Of a DNA stretch of 64,000 nt, positions 9,426 to 17,634 are shown piece by piece. The notes beneath the pieces were generated by a model. The model saw only the letters and a list, made by a program, of their open reading frames with translations. It made no database searches and was not told the DNA's origin. The DNA is taken from the NCBI RefSeq assembly GCF_004328075.1, contig NZ_SJFN01000004.1:62001-126000 (forward strand), written 5' to 3'. Position numbers and translations under genes: made by a program. Each line of letters begins with the position of its first letter. Position 1 is the first letter of the stretch. Source of the stretch: Siculibacillus lacustris (GTDB lineage: Bacteria; Pseudomonadota; Alphaproteobacteria; Rhizobiales; Ancalomicrobiaceae).

Positions 9426-10050
9426 GTCGTCACCTCCGTTCGCGCGCCGGTCCGGCCCCCCTCCGGAGAAGGGCGATAACCAAAACCAATGACGTGATAG
9501 AAATCATCTAATAAGCGATGCCTATCGACGTATTTGCCTTCGTTATCCGTCCGTTTCACGCGCTGATGGAGTCATCGAATAGATATGTCCGGTACTCGTT
9601 TCCAGTCAAAAATCGCCATATAAGGGTTGATACCATCTTTTGACGTCGCTTGGATTGGTGTGTAGCAATCTCCTCGTGATCAACCCCGACCAATAAAGAG
9701 GTATAACCTTTTTCTATTGGCCGATAACAAAAACCGATCGACAGCTCGGCCGCCTCACGAGAGGCTTCGGGCGGTTCGGTTCGAGGTGCGCTTGAATTGC
9801 CGGCAACGCTCGACCGCGTCTGCATCGAGACTTCCCGTTCCCCTCCTGTGATCCCGACCGGACGGCCCTCGCGGCCTTCGGCCCCGCCCGCCGCCGTGCC
9901 GCCGTCCTGCGGCGCGCCGCGTCGTGATCGCCCGGTGCCGCCCGTTTCGGCGCCTTCCGACCCGCGCCGTCGCGCCGGGTCCCGTCCCTGCCAGAGGATC
10001 CCGCTCGCCGCGGCGGGATCGCGACGTCGCCTTCCCAAGGAGAGATCGTG
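9426..10050. promoter_or_regulatory. Divergent control region between hyfA and the fdhF operon
   Basis: This 625-bp gap separates the two formate hydrogenlyase transcription units. The part at 9480-9730 is clearly richer in A+T than its surroundings. A 14-base direct repeat, CGATAACMAAAACC, occurs at 9474-9487 and 9722-9735, and a GGATAACG core lies on the minus strand at 9541-9548. An inverted repeat CCAATA/TATTGG spans 9690-9720. These look like regulator sites but no regulator is assigned. I searched for a sigma-54 -24/-12 pair (GG-N10-GC) by eye and found none that fits well. A ribosome site AAGGAGAG at 10037-10044 precedes the ATG at 10051. Confidence 0.5.
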
Positions 10051-10635
10051 ATGAATCGGTTCATCGTCGCCGAGCCCGCCAAGTGCATCGGCTGCCGTAC
10101 CTGTGAAATCGCCTGTGCCCTGGCGCACGGCGCCAGCGCCGCTCCGGCGGATGCCGGGGCCGGCTACCTCGCGACCGGCGTCGCCGGTCTGACCGGCAAG
10201 GCCTTCGAGCCGCGCCTCAAGGTGATCAAGACGCTGAACGTGTCGACGCCGGTGACCTGCCGTCACTGCGAAGACGCGCCCTGCGCCAACGCCTGCCCGA
10301 ACGGGGCGATCTCGACCCGTGACCACACCATCCAGGTCGATCAGAGCCGCTGCATCGGCTGCAAGACCTGCATGATCGCCTGTCCGTTCGGCGCGATGGA
10401 CGTCGTGTCCTACCCGCAGATCCGCGAATTCGCCGGCGTCGCCATCGCCGACGGGGTCAAGGCGGCGGCCCACAAGTGCGACCTGTGCCTCGGAAAGTCC
10501 GGCGGCCCGGCCTGCATTTCCGTCTGCCCGACCGATGCCCTGCACGTCATGACCGAAGCTTCGGCCGCCGAAACCCGGGCACTGCGTCAGCTGCGCGCCG
10601 CCCTCGACACCCCGCGCGTCGAAGCCGTCGCCTGA
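10051..10635 (+). CDS. Four-cluster ferredoxin partner of formate dehydrogenase (HycB/HydN-like)
   Basis: A 194-aa polyferredoxin with four CxxC-type [4Fe-4S] motifs, the first at Cys 12/15/18/22 and the second within HCEDAPCANACP. It sits 37 nt upstream of fdhF in the same direction, so it most likely takes electrons from FdhF and passes them to HyfA or the hydrogenase. It resembles HyfA strongly but has a longer spacer after the first cluster. I chose ATG 10051 over GTG 10048 because it follows an AAGGAGAG site by 6 nt. HycB and HydN cannot be told apart here. Confidence 0.88.
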   Translation: MNRFIVAEPAKCIGCRTCEIACALAHGASAAPADAGAGYLATGVAGLTGKAFEPRLKVIKTLNVSTPVTCRHCEDAPCANACPNGAISTRDHTIQVDQSRCIGCKTCMIACPFGAMDVVSYPQIREFAGVAIADGVKAAAHKCDLCLGKSGGPACISVCPTDALHVMTEASAAETRALRQLRAALDTPRVEAVA

Positions 10636-10672
10636 CGACCCGCATCACCTCCTGACCGAGAGGCCAAACACC

Positions 10673-12844
10673 ATGGAAAAGCACATTTCCGTCTGTCCGT
10701 ATTGCGGGTCCGGCTGCAAGCTCGCCCTCCTCGTCGAAAACGACAAGGTGGTCGGCGCCGAAGCCCTCGACGGCGTCACCAACCAGGGCGAACTCTGCCT
10801 GAAGGGTTGGTACGGCTGGGACTTCATCAACGACACCAAGATCCTGACCCCGCGCCTGAAGAAGCCGATGATCCGCCGCACCCGCGACGCCGACTTCGAA
10901 GCGGTGTCCTGGGACGAGGCGATCGCCTTCGCCGCCGGCCGGCTGTCCGAGATCAAGAAGAAGCACGGCCCCGATTCGATCATGCTGACCGGCTCGTCGC
11001 GCGGCACCGGCAACGAATCCAACTACGTCGCCCAGAAGTTCGCCCGCGCGGTGATCGGCACCAACAACATCGACTGCTGCGCCCGCGTCTGCCACGGCCC
11101 GTCGGTCGCCGGTCTGATGGTGACGCTCGGCAACGGTGCGATGTCGAACTCGATCTGCGAGATCGAGGACACCGACTGCATCCTGTGCTTCGGCTACAAC
11201 GCCGCCGACAGCCATCCGATCGTCGCCCGCCGCATCCTCAAGGCCAAGGAGAAGGGCGCCAAGGTCATCACCTGTGATCCGCGCTTCATCGAGACGGCGC
11301 GCATCTCCGACCAGTGGCTGCAGCTGAACAACGGCTCCAACATGGCGCTGGTCAACGCCTTCGCCAACGTGCTGATCACCGAAGGCCTCTACGACGCCGA
11401 ATACGTGGCGAACAACACCGAGGGCTTCGAGGAATACAAGAAGACCGTCGCCAAATACACGCCGGAATACGTCGAGGAGATCACCGGTCTGAAGGCCGAG
11501 GAAATCCGCCGGGCGATGCGGACCTATGCCTCCGCCAAGACCGCGACGATCCTGTGGGGCATGGGCGTGACCCAGTGGGGCCAGGCCGTCGACGTGGTCA
11601 AGGGCCTCTCGGGCCTGGCGCTGCTGACCGGCAACCTCGGCAAGCCCAACGTCGGCGTCGGCCCGGTGCGCGGCCAGAACAACGTCCAGGGCGCCTGCGA
11701 CATGGGTGCGCTGCCCAACGTGTTCCCCGGCTACTACTACGTCACCGACCCGGAGGCGCGCGCCAAGTTCGCCAAGGCCTGGGGTGTCGCGAGCCTGCCC
11801 GACAAGGTCGGCATGTCGATCACCGACGTGCCGCATGCGGCGGAAGAGGGCAAGCTCAAGGCGATGTACATCTTCGGTGAGGATCCGGCTCAGACCGAGC
11901 CCGATCTCGCTGCGGTGCGCAAGGGCTTCGAGGCGCTCGAACTGATCATCGTGCAGGACATCTTCATGACCAAGACGGCGATGTTTGCCGACGTCATCCT
12001 GCCGGCGACCTCGTGGGGCGAGCACGACGGCATCTTCTCCTCTGCCGACCGTGGTTTCCAGCGCTTCTACAAGGCGGTCAACGCCAAGGGCGACGTCAAG
12101 CACGACTGGGAGATCTACGGCCTGATGGCCAAGGCCATGGGCTACGACGGCATCGACTATCATTCGACGGAAGAGATCTGGAACGAGCTGATCTCGCTCT
12201 GCCACCTCTACACCGGCGCGACCTTCGAGAAGCTCGCCGGCCTCGGCTACATCCAGTGGCCGTGCCCCGACGAGTCCCACCCGGGCACGCCGTGGCTCTA
12301 TGCCGGCGACAAGTTCCAGACCCAGAGCGGCAAGGGTCTGCTGTTCGCCTCGGAATGGCGGCCGCCCCTGGAGAAGGTCGATGCGGAGTATCCGCTCGGC
12401 CTGTGCACCGTCCGCGAGGTCGGTCACTACTCCTGCCGCTCGATGACCGGCAACTGTGCGGCGCTGACCACGCTCGCCGACGAACCCGGCTACGTCACGA
12501 TGAACCCGATCGACGCCGACAAGCTGGGAATCAAGGACCAGCAGCTGGTGTGGGTGGCGTCGCGCCGCGGCAAGGTCATCGCCCGGGCGATGGTCACCGA
12601 GCGCACCAACGTCGGTGTGGTCTACATGACCTACCAGTGGTGGATCGGGGCGTGCAACGAACTCACCGTCCATCACGTCGATCCGATCTCCAAGACCCCG
12701 GAATACAAGTATTCCGCGGTCAAGGTCGAAAAGATCGCCGACCAGATGTGGGCCGAGAACCACGTCGTCAAGGAATATTCCAAGCTGAAGAAGGGGCTGG
12801 CCGACGCCGCCAATTCTCCGGCGCGGGTGTCCGAGCCGGCCTGA
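10673..12844 (+). CDS. fdhF: Formate dehydrogenase H, cysteine form
   Basis: Molybdenum bis-pyranopterin formate dehydrogenase, 723 aa, cytoplasmic, oxidising formate to CO2 within formate hydrogenlyase. The [4Fe-4S] ligands are Cys 8, 11, 15 and 42. The active-site segment CCARVCHGPSVAG places Cys140 and His141 exactly where E. coli FdhF has selenocysteine 140 and His141. There is no in-frame TGA, so this is a selenium-independent form. Later segments such as VREVGHYSCRSMTGNCAALA and YMTYQWWIGACNEL are highly conserved. It is the second gene of the unit that begins with the ferredoxin at 10051. Confidence 0.96.
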   Translation: MEKHISVCPYCGSGCKLALLVENDKVVGAEALDGVTNQGELCLKGWYGWDFINDTKILTPRLKKPMIRRTRDADFEAVSWDEAIAFAAGRLSEIKKKHGPDSIMLTGSSRGTGNESNYVAQKFARAVIGTNNIDCCARVCHGPSVAGLMVTLGNGAMSNSICEIEDTDCILCFGYNAADSHPIVARRILKAKEKGAKVITCDPRFIETARISDQWLQLNNGSNMALVNAFANVLITEGLYDAEYVANNTEGFEEYKKTVAKYTPEYVEEITGLKAEEIRRAMRTYASAKTATILWGMGVTQWGQAVDVVKGLSGLALLTGNLGKPNVGVGPVRGQNNVQGACDMGALPNVFPGYYYVTDPEARAKFAKAWGVASLPDKVGMSITDVPHAAEEGKLKAMYIFGEDPAQTEPDLAAVRKGFEALELIIVQDIFMTKTAMFADVILPATSWGEHDGIFSSADRGFQRFYKAVNAKGDVKHDWEIYGLMAKAMGYDGIDYHSTEEIWNELISLCHLYTGATFEKLAGLGYIQWPCPDESHPGTPWLYAGDKFQTQSGKGLLFASEWRPPLEKVDAEYPLGLCTVREVGHYSCRSMTGNCAALTTLADEPGYVTMNPIDADKLGIKDQQLVWVASRRGKVIARAMVTERTNVGVVYMTYQWWIGACNELTVHHVDPISKTPEYKYSAVKVEKIADQMWAENHVVKEYSKLKKGLADAANSPARVSEPA

Positions 12845-12847
12845 CCG

Positions 12848-12869
12848 GCGGGCCGGTCCGCCGGCCCGC
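12848..12869 (+). terminator. Hairpin after fdhF
   Basis: A 9-bp perfect stem GCGGGCCGG/CCGGCCCGC with a 4-nt loop starts 4 nt after the fdhF stop. No T-run follows, so it may be a weak terminator or an mRNA 3' end stabiliser. Confidence 0.5.
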
Positions 12870-12945
12870 AAGACGATCGGAGCGACGTCGACCGCCCTCG
12901 GCGTCGCTCCTCGACCTCGCGCCGCCCCGCGCGAGGCGACCGGAC

Positions 12946-12986
12946 GAGATCTCGGATCGCACGCGCTCCCGTCGATCCGGGATCTC
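12946..12986. repeat. Near-perfect inverted repeat upstream of hypA
   Basis: Arms of 14 nt (GAGATCTCGGATCG and CGATCCGGGATCTC) pair with one G-T wobble around a 13-nt loop. It lies between fdhF and hypA, about 130 nt upstream of hypA. It could be an RNA hairpin or an operator for a hyp promoter. Confidence 0.5.
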
Positions 12987-13112
12987 GGCCGCCCCAGTCG
13001 GGTTTTCGAACCGACTACATCGGCGCGAAGGCCATCCGGGAAGCATTTGCGCCGGTTTTCGTCGATCGGACCGATTCGGTCCGACCGGAACCGGCTCTGG
13101 AGGAGACGGGCG

Positions 13113-13454
13113 ATGCATGAATTGACGCTCTGCGACAGTCTGATCGAAATCCTCGCCCAGGAACGCGCGACGCGCCGATTCGCATCGGTGCGTCGTCTGC
13201 GTCTGGAGATCGGCCGCTTCGGCTGCATCGATCCCGAGGCGCTGGCCTATGCCTTCGACGTGTCGACCCGCGGCACCTTCCTCGACGGGGCGCTCCTCGA
13301 GATCGAGCGGCCGGCGGGACGGGCGCATTGCCTCGACTGCGGCGCCGACGTCGAGGTCGAGACCCGGCTCGACGCCTGCCCGGCCTGCGGCGGCGAGCGG
13401 TTGTCGCCGACCGGCGGCGACGAGATGCGGCTGATCGAAATGGAGGTGGCGTGA
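13113..13454 (+). CDS. hypA: Hydrogenase nickel incorporation protein HypA
   Basis: A 113-aa nickel metallochaperone for [NiFe] hydrogenase maturation. It starts MHE, and His2 is the family's nickel ligand. The zinc site is formed by Cys 73, 76, 89 and 92 (CLDC and CPAC). A GGAGGAG-like site precedes the ATG at 13113. Its stop overlaps the hypB start (TGATG), so the two are coupled. The likely client is the HyfG precursor. Confidence 0.93.
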   Translation: MHELTLCDSLIEILAQERATRRFASVRRLRLEIGRFGCIDPEALAYAFDVSTRGTFLDGALLEIERPAGRAHCLDCGADVEVETRLDACPACGGERLSPTGGDEMRLIEMEVA

Positions 13455-14224
13455 TGTGCACGACCTGCGGCTGCGGCCCCGACACGCCCCATGGCCATGA
13501 TCACGAACACGGCCATGGCCACGACCACGACCACGATGCGACCCCGGGCGGGCGCCTGATCCGCCTCGAACGCGACATCCTGGCCGACAACGACCGGCTG
13601 GCGGCGGCCAATCGGGCGCGGCTGCGCGACGGCGACGTGCTGGCGCTCAATCTCCTGTCCAGCCCCGGTTCGGGCAAGACGACGCTGCTCGAGCGCACCG
13701 TCGCGCGTCTCGCCGGGCGCCTGCCGATCGCGGTGATCGAGGGCGACCAGCAGACCGACGCCGACGCGGCGCGGATCCGGGCGGCCGGCGCGCCGGCGGT
13801 GCAGATCAATACCGGCAAGGGCTGTCATCTCGACGCCCGCATGGTCGGCCTCGCCCTCGACGGGCTCGCCCTGCCCGAAGGCGGGATCCTGTTCGTCGAA
13901 AACGTCGGCAATCTGGTCTGCCCGGCGGCCTTCGATCTCGGCGAAGCGGCCAAGGTGGTGATCGTCTCGGTCACCGAGGGCGACGACAAGCCGCTGAAAT
14001 ATCCCGACATGTTCGCCGCCGCGCGGCTGGTGGTGATCAACAAGCTCGATCTCGTGGCCCATGTCGACTGCGACCTCGACCGCCTGACCGCCAACATCCG
14101 GCGGGTCAATCCGGCGGTCGAGGTGATCGCCCTGTCGGCGCGCAGCGACGCCGGGCTCGACGCCTGGATCGATTGGCTCGCCCGCCGCCGGCCGCGGCTC
14201 GCCGCGCCGCCGCTCGCCGCCTGA
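13454..14224 (+). CDS. hypB: Hydrogenase maturation GTPase HypB
   Basis: A 256-aa SIMIBI-class GTPase that loads nickel with HypA. The N-terminus carries a CTTCGCG metal motif followed by a His/Asp-rich run (about residues 13-28) that may store nickel. The P-loop SSPGSGKTT is at 69-77. The GKGCHLDA segment with the metal-site Cys-His and the NKLD guanine-specificity motif are also visible. It sits between hypA and hypC in one transcription unit. Confidence 0.94.
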   Translation: MCTTCGCGPDTPHGHDHEHGHGHDHDHDATPGGRLIRLERDILADNDRLAAANRARLRDGDVLALNLLSSPGSGKTTLLERTVARLAGRLPIAVIEGDQQTDADAARIRAAGAPAVQINTGKGCHLDARMVGLALDGLALPEGGILFVENVGNLVCPAAFDLGEAAKVVIVSVTEGDDKPLKYPDMFAAARLVVINKLDLVAHVDCDLDRLTANIRRVNPAVEVIALSARSDAGLDAWIDWLARRRPRLAAPPLAA

Positions 14225-14235
14225 GGAGGAAGCCG

Positions 14236-14562
14236 ATGTGCATCGCTCTGCCGATGAGGATCGCCGAAGTGGTCGATCCGGTCGCCCGTCTGGTCGCCGT
14301 GGTCGACGGCCGGGACGGCAGCGGCCGCGAAGTGGTGTCGACGACGCTGGCGGTGGCGATCACCCGCCCGCTCGACGAGTTGATCGGCGGCTGGGCGCTG
14401 GTCCATGCCGGCTTCCTGCTGGAGCTGATCGACGCGGTCGAGGCGCGCTCGCGGCTGCAGATGTTCGCGGCGATGGCCGGCGACGGCGCCGACCTCGATC
14501 TCGCGGCGATGCGGGCCGAACGCGACGCCGAAGGGCCGGCGGCGGATCGGGGGACGCACTAG
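14236..14562 (+). CDS. hypC: Hydrogenase maturation chaperone HypC/HybG
   Basis: A small chaperone (108 aa) that carries the Fe(CN)2CO precursor to the large subunit. It begins MCIALPMRI, with the essential Cys2. It is about 20 residues longer than typical HypC because of a charged C-terminal extension. It starts 11 nt after hypB with a GAGGA site. hypD, hypE and hypF are not in this window and must be elsewhere if the hydrogenase is active. Confidence 0.9.
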   Translation: MCIALPMRIAEVVDPVARLVAVVDGRDGSGREVVSTTLAVAITRPLDELIGGWALVHAGFLLELIDAVEARSRLQMFAAMAGDGADLDLAAMRAERDAEGPAADRGTH

Positions 14563-14713
14563 CCCCGATGTGTCCCGATGTCCTCGGCGATGGTAGTGTC
14601 CGGCGATTCCGGCCTCGGCGCCGAACTCACCCCCCGGTCCGGACCCACTCGCCCGCCTTCCTTGTGGAACTGTCCCCGAACATACCTGCAACGAAAGCTT
14701 TCGGACGACAGAT

Positions 14714-15613
14714 ATGCACGAGAAACTAGAATTTCTACTGGCCCTGGCGCGCGAGAAGCATTTCGGGCGGGCGGCGCAGGTGTGCGGTGTGTCGCAGCCG
14801 AACCTTTCGGCGGCGATCAAACAACTGGAATCGCTGCTCGGCGTGCCGTTGGTCGACCGCAGCGCCCGGTTCCTCGGCTTCACGCCCGAGGGCGAGCGGG
14901 TGCTGGAATGGGCGCGGCGGATCGTCGGCGACACCCGGGCGATGCGCGCCGACATCGAGACGATGAAACAGGGGCTGACCGGCCATCTGCGGTTGGCGGT
15001 GATCCCCACCGCCCTGCCGGTGGTGTCGCGCCTGACCGCCGCCTTCTGGAAGAGCCACCCCGGCATCAAGCTGACGATCTCGTCGCACACCTCGACCGAG
15101 GTGCTGTCGCTGCTCGACAATCTCGAGGCGGATGCCGGCCTGACCTATCTCGACAGCGAGCCGCTCGGCCGGGTGACCGAGGTTTCGCTCTACCGCGAGC
15201 GCTTCCATCTGGTGACCACCGTCGACGGGGTCTTCGCCGGCCGTGCCACGGTGACCTGGGAGGAGGTGGCGACCTTGCCGTTGTGCCTCCTGACCCCGGA
15301 CATGCAGAACCGACGGATCATCGATCGGATCTTCAAGGATGCCGGAGTGCCGGTCGAACCGATCCTCGAATCGAGTTCGATCGTGGTGCTGGCCAGTCAC
15401 GTGCGGACCGGCAGCTGGTCGACGGTGATGCCGAAGATCATGGCCGAGGAACTGGCGCTGCCGCCCCATGTCGTGGCGATCCCGATCGTCGCGCCGGAGA
15501 TGAGCAACCTGATCGGCCTGGTGGTGGCGCGGCGCGATCCGCAGCCGCCCTTGACCACGGCGCTGATCGCCGAGGCTCGGGCGCTGGCGCCGGCGCTGGC
15601 GGCGATCGCCTGA
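14714..15613 (+). CDS. LysR-type transcriptional regulator near the formate locus
   Basis: A 299-aa LysR-family protein with an N-terminal winged helix-turn-helix (about residues 14-60, EKHFGRAAQVCGVSQPNLSAAI split across it) and a periplasmic-binding-like effector domain. The sequence resembles LysR regulators found beside formate dehydrogenase operons in alphaproteobacteria, so formate or a related signal is a plausible effector; this is inference. It lies 151 nt after hypC in the same direction. It could regulate the divergent hyf/fdhF promoters, but no T-N11-A site was pinned down. Confidence 0.85.
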   Translation: MHEKLEFLLALAREKHFGRAAQVCGVSQPNLSAAIKQLESLLGVPLVDRSARFLGFTPEGERVLEWARRIVGDTRAMRADIETMKQGLTGHLRLAVIPTALPVVSRLTAAFWKSHPGIKLTISSHTSTEVLSLLDNLEADAGLTYLDSEPLGRVTEVSLYRERFHLVTTVDGVFAGRATVTWEEVATLPLCLLTPDMQNRRIIDRIFKDAGVPVEPILESSSIVVLASHVRTGSWSTVMPKIMAEELALPPHVVAIPIVAPEMSNLIGLVVARRDPQPPLTTALIAEARALAPALAAIA

Positions 15614-16214
15614 GGCGAACGCGCGACCGCGGCGTCGGATCGGGGAAATCGCGGGCGAGACGACCTCAGACTTAAGTCTCGATCTTCCCCAGAGGCAGCC
15701 TATTCTCCGGCGGCGTCGGCGGTGCGTGCCGTGTTGCGGTGGCGCGATGACGCGGCAGTCTCCACGGCGGCTCCGGCGCCGGTTTCGGCGGTTTTCGCCG
15801 GCTGCCAGCGGAATTGCCGGTCTTCGAAACGAGCGACTCAGATCGGGCGTGCGGGCTCCGAGGCACTTTTCTGGCTTCGATCTCTGCCGTTCGGCAGAAA
15901 TGCCTGGGCGACGACACGTCAAGCAGAGTTCGGAGTGTAACGCGAACGATGCCGGAAGCAAAACGTTCTTGAGATGCTGTCGTCTCCGGAGATTCGTCGA
16001 ATTAACGAATTGTTATTCATATCTATCCACTCTCTATTGTGCCGCGTCGCGTGATTGCTACGGTTCGGGTTCTCGTGCGTCGCCGGGCTCCGGCCGGGTG
16101 TCGCGCCGGCACCGGTGGCGGGTGATCGCCCGCGTCGCCGATGGCCACCGACCGCTCAGAACGACCGCCGTGTCGCGGGACTGCCACACCCTTTGCCCAA
16201 ATGGAGATCTGCCG
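15614..16214. other. Non-coding stretch after the LysR gene
   Basis: These 601 bp contain no convincing gene. Most is GC-rich, but 15950-16035 is AT-rich and includes the tandem CGAATTAACGAATT near 16000. This could be a promoter region for the 79-aa gene that follows. No terminator with a T-run was seen after the LysR stop. Confidence 0.4.
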
Positions 16215-16454
16215 ATGCCGTTGCACCTCGCCGAAACGCCGAAGACCTCGCCCCGTGAGACGCTCGGCCGGATCGCCGCGCTGGCCGCGGCGCAATGCCA
16301 TGAGACGGCGACGATCGGCGACGATCTGGCTTCGATGACCATCGATCTGGCGGCCGGGATTGCAACCCCCATCGCCCTCGATGACCTCGAGATGATGCTG
16401 ATCCGGCACCTCGACGCGACCGCGCGCCGCTTGCAGGCGGCCGCCATCGCCTGA
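16215..16454 (+). CDS. Hypothetical 79-aa protein
   Basis: A small soluble protein with no recognised domain. It is mostly alpha-helical in character, with alternating Ala/Leu and acidic residues and a C-terminal amphipathic stretch (MLIRHLDATARRLQAAAIA). A GGAG site lies about 8 nt before the ATG. It precedes the GvpF/L-like gene by 156 nt on the same strand, so a joint function is possible but unproven. Confidence 0.55.
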   Translation: MPLHLAETPKTSPRETLGRIAALAAAQCHETATIGDDLASMTIDLAAGIATPIALDDLEMMLIRHLDATARRLQAAAIA

Positions 16455-16610
16455 TCCCGTATTCGCCCGCGCCGAGGTCGATGCCATGACGCAGTCGCCG
16501 CCGCTCCGCCGCCCTCCGGTCGTCGCCCCCGGCGACGAAGGCCGCGGTGCCATCGCGGCGCCGGCGATCGGGCGAAGCCGATCCGGGGACGGCGACGGAG
16601 GACCGACGCC

Positions 16611-17612
16611 ATGAGTCTGCGGTTGATCGGCATCACCCGGCGCGACGTCGCCGATTCGCTCGAACGCCAGGCCGCGGCAGGGGCCGGCGAGCCGTTCACC
16701 GTGGTCGAGGCCTATGGCCTGTGCGCGATCCTGGCGCCGGCGGGGGCAAGGCGTTTCACCCTGTTCCGCCGCCGTCGCGAAGCCCGGGAGGCGGCGGAGG
16801 CGGCGTGTCGGCTCGCCCACGTCGCGGCGATCGGGGCGGTGCTGCCGGCCCGGCCGGGGACGGTGATCGACGACCCGATGCAGGCGCTCGAACTGCTGAC
16901 CGGCGATTCCGCGGCCCTGGCCCAAGCGCTCGATCGTTTCGGTGCGATGCGTCAAGTCCGGATCGGCGTCGCCTGGGACGAAGCGGCGATGATCGCTGGC
17001 CTGCGGTCTCGGCCGGATTTCGCCGGATTGCTCGCCGACAGCGTGGGGACCATCCGGTCGCAGGCGGCGCGGCGTATCCGCGCCTTCCTGGGCGAAGAAC
17101 GGATGCGACTCGCGACCATCCTCGCCGAGGCGCTGGCGGCGGTGGTGCAGGATCGCCTCGCCCTGCCGCCGGAGGGCGAGGACGGGGTCGCCGATCTGGT
17201 GGTGTTGATCGACGGCGACCGGCAGACGGCGCTCGCCGCAGCGCTCGCGGGCTTCGAGGCGCGGCTGGTGGGCGGAGGCCGCATCACCTGCACCGCGCCG
17301 GCGGCGGTCACCTCCTTCGCGGCGGTGACGATCGATCGGACCGACCCGGCGCGGATCGAACGGGCACGCCGATTGATCCGGGTCGATCCGATCGAGAGCC
17401 CGGCGCGGCTGCGCGCCGCCTGGCGTGCCTATGTCCAACGTCGCCTCCCGGAGAGCATCGCCGAGACCGGCGACGACCTCGATTTCGACGGCGCCGGAGA
17501 AGCCTATCGCCTGTTGTCGCGGATCGCCGGCCAGCGCCGGGTGCTCGGCCACGACCCGAGCCTCGTCGCCGACATCCGCCGCGACGGCGCGGGCGAGCGC
17601 CGCAGCGCCTGA
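16611..17612 (+). CDS. GvpF/GvpL-like gas vesicle family protein
   Basis: A 333-aa protein whose layout matches the GvpL/GvpF family: an N-terminal segment (VEAYGLCAIL), the family stretch AVLPARPGTVIDDPMQALELL around residues 78-104, a charged helical middle and a second alpha/beta segment (DLVVLIDGDRQTALAAALAG). No gvpA structural gene or other gas vesicle gene is visible nearby, so it would be an orphan. It converges with the DUF1501 gene, with only 22 nt between the stops. Confidence 0.55.
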   Translation: MSLRLIGITRRDVADSLERQAAAGAGEPFTVVEAYGLCAILAPAGARRFTLFRRRREAREAAEAACRLAHVAAIGAVLPARPGTVIDDPMQALELLTGDSAALAQALDRFGAMRQVRIGVAWDEAAMIAGLRSRPDFAGLLADSVGTIRSQAARRIRAFLGEERMRLATILAEALAAVVQDRLALPPEGEDGVADLVVLIDGDRQTALAAALAGFEARLVGGGRITCTAPAAVTSFAAVTIDRTDPARIERARRLIRVDPIESPARLRAAWRAYVQRRLPESIAETGDDLDFDGAGEAYRLLSRIAGQRRVLGHDPSLVADIRRDGAGERRSA

Positions 17613-17634
17613 GCGCCCTGGACGACCGCCGCGC

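Noticed and set aside
9640-9670. Possible sigma-54 promoter near the hyf/fdh gap
   Set aside because: The GG-to-GC distance is 11 rather than 10 nt and the flanks do not fit TGGCAC-N5-TTGC.
10547-13228. 893-codon open frame antisense to fdhF
   Set aside because: Shadow of fdhF with no recognisable domain; the sense strand is strongly conserved.
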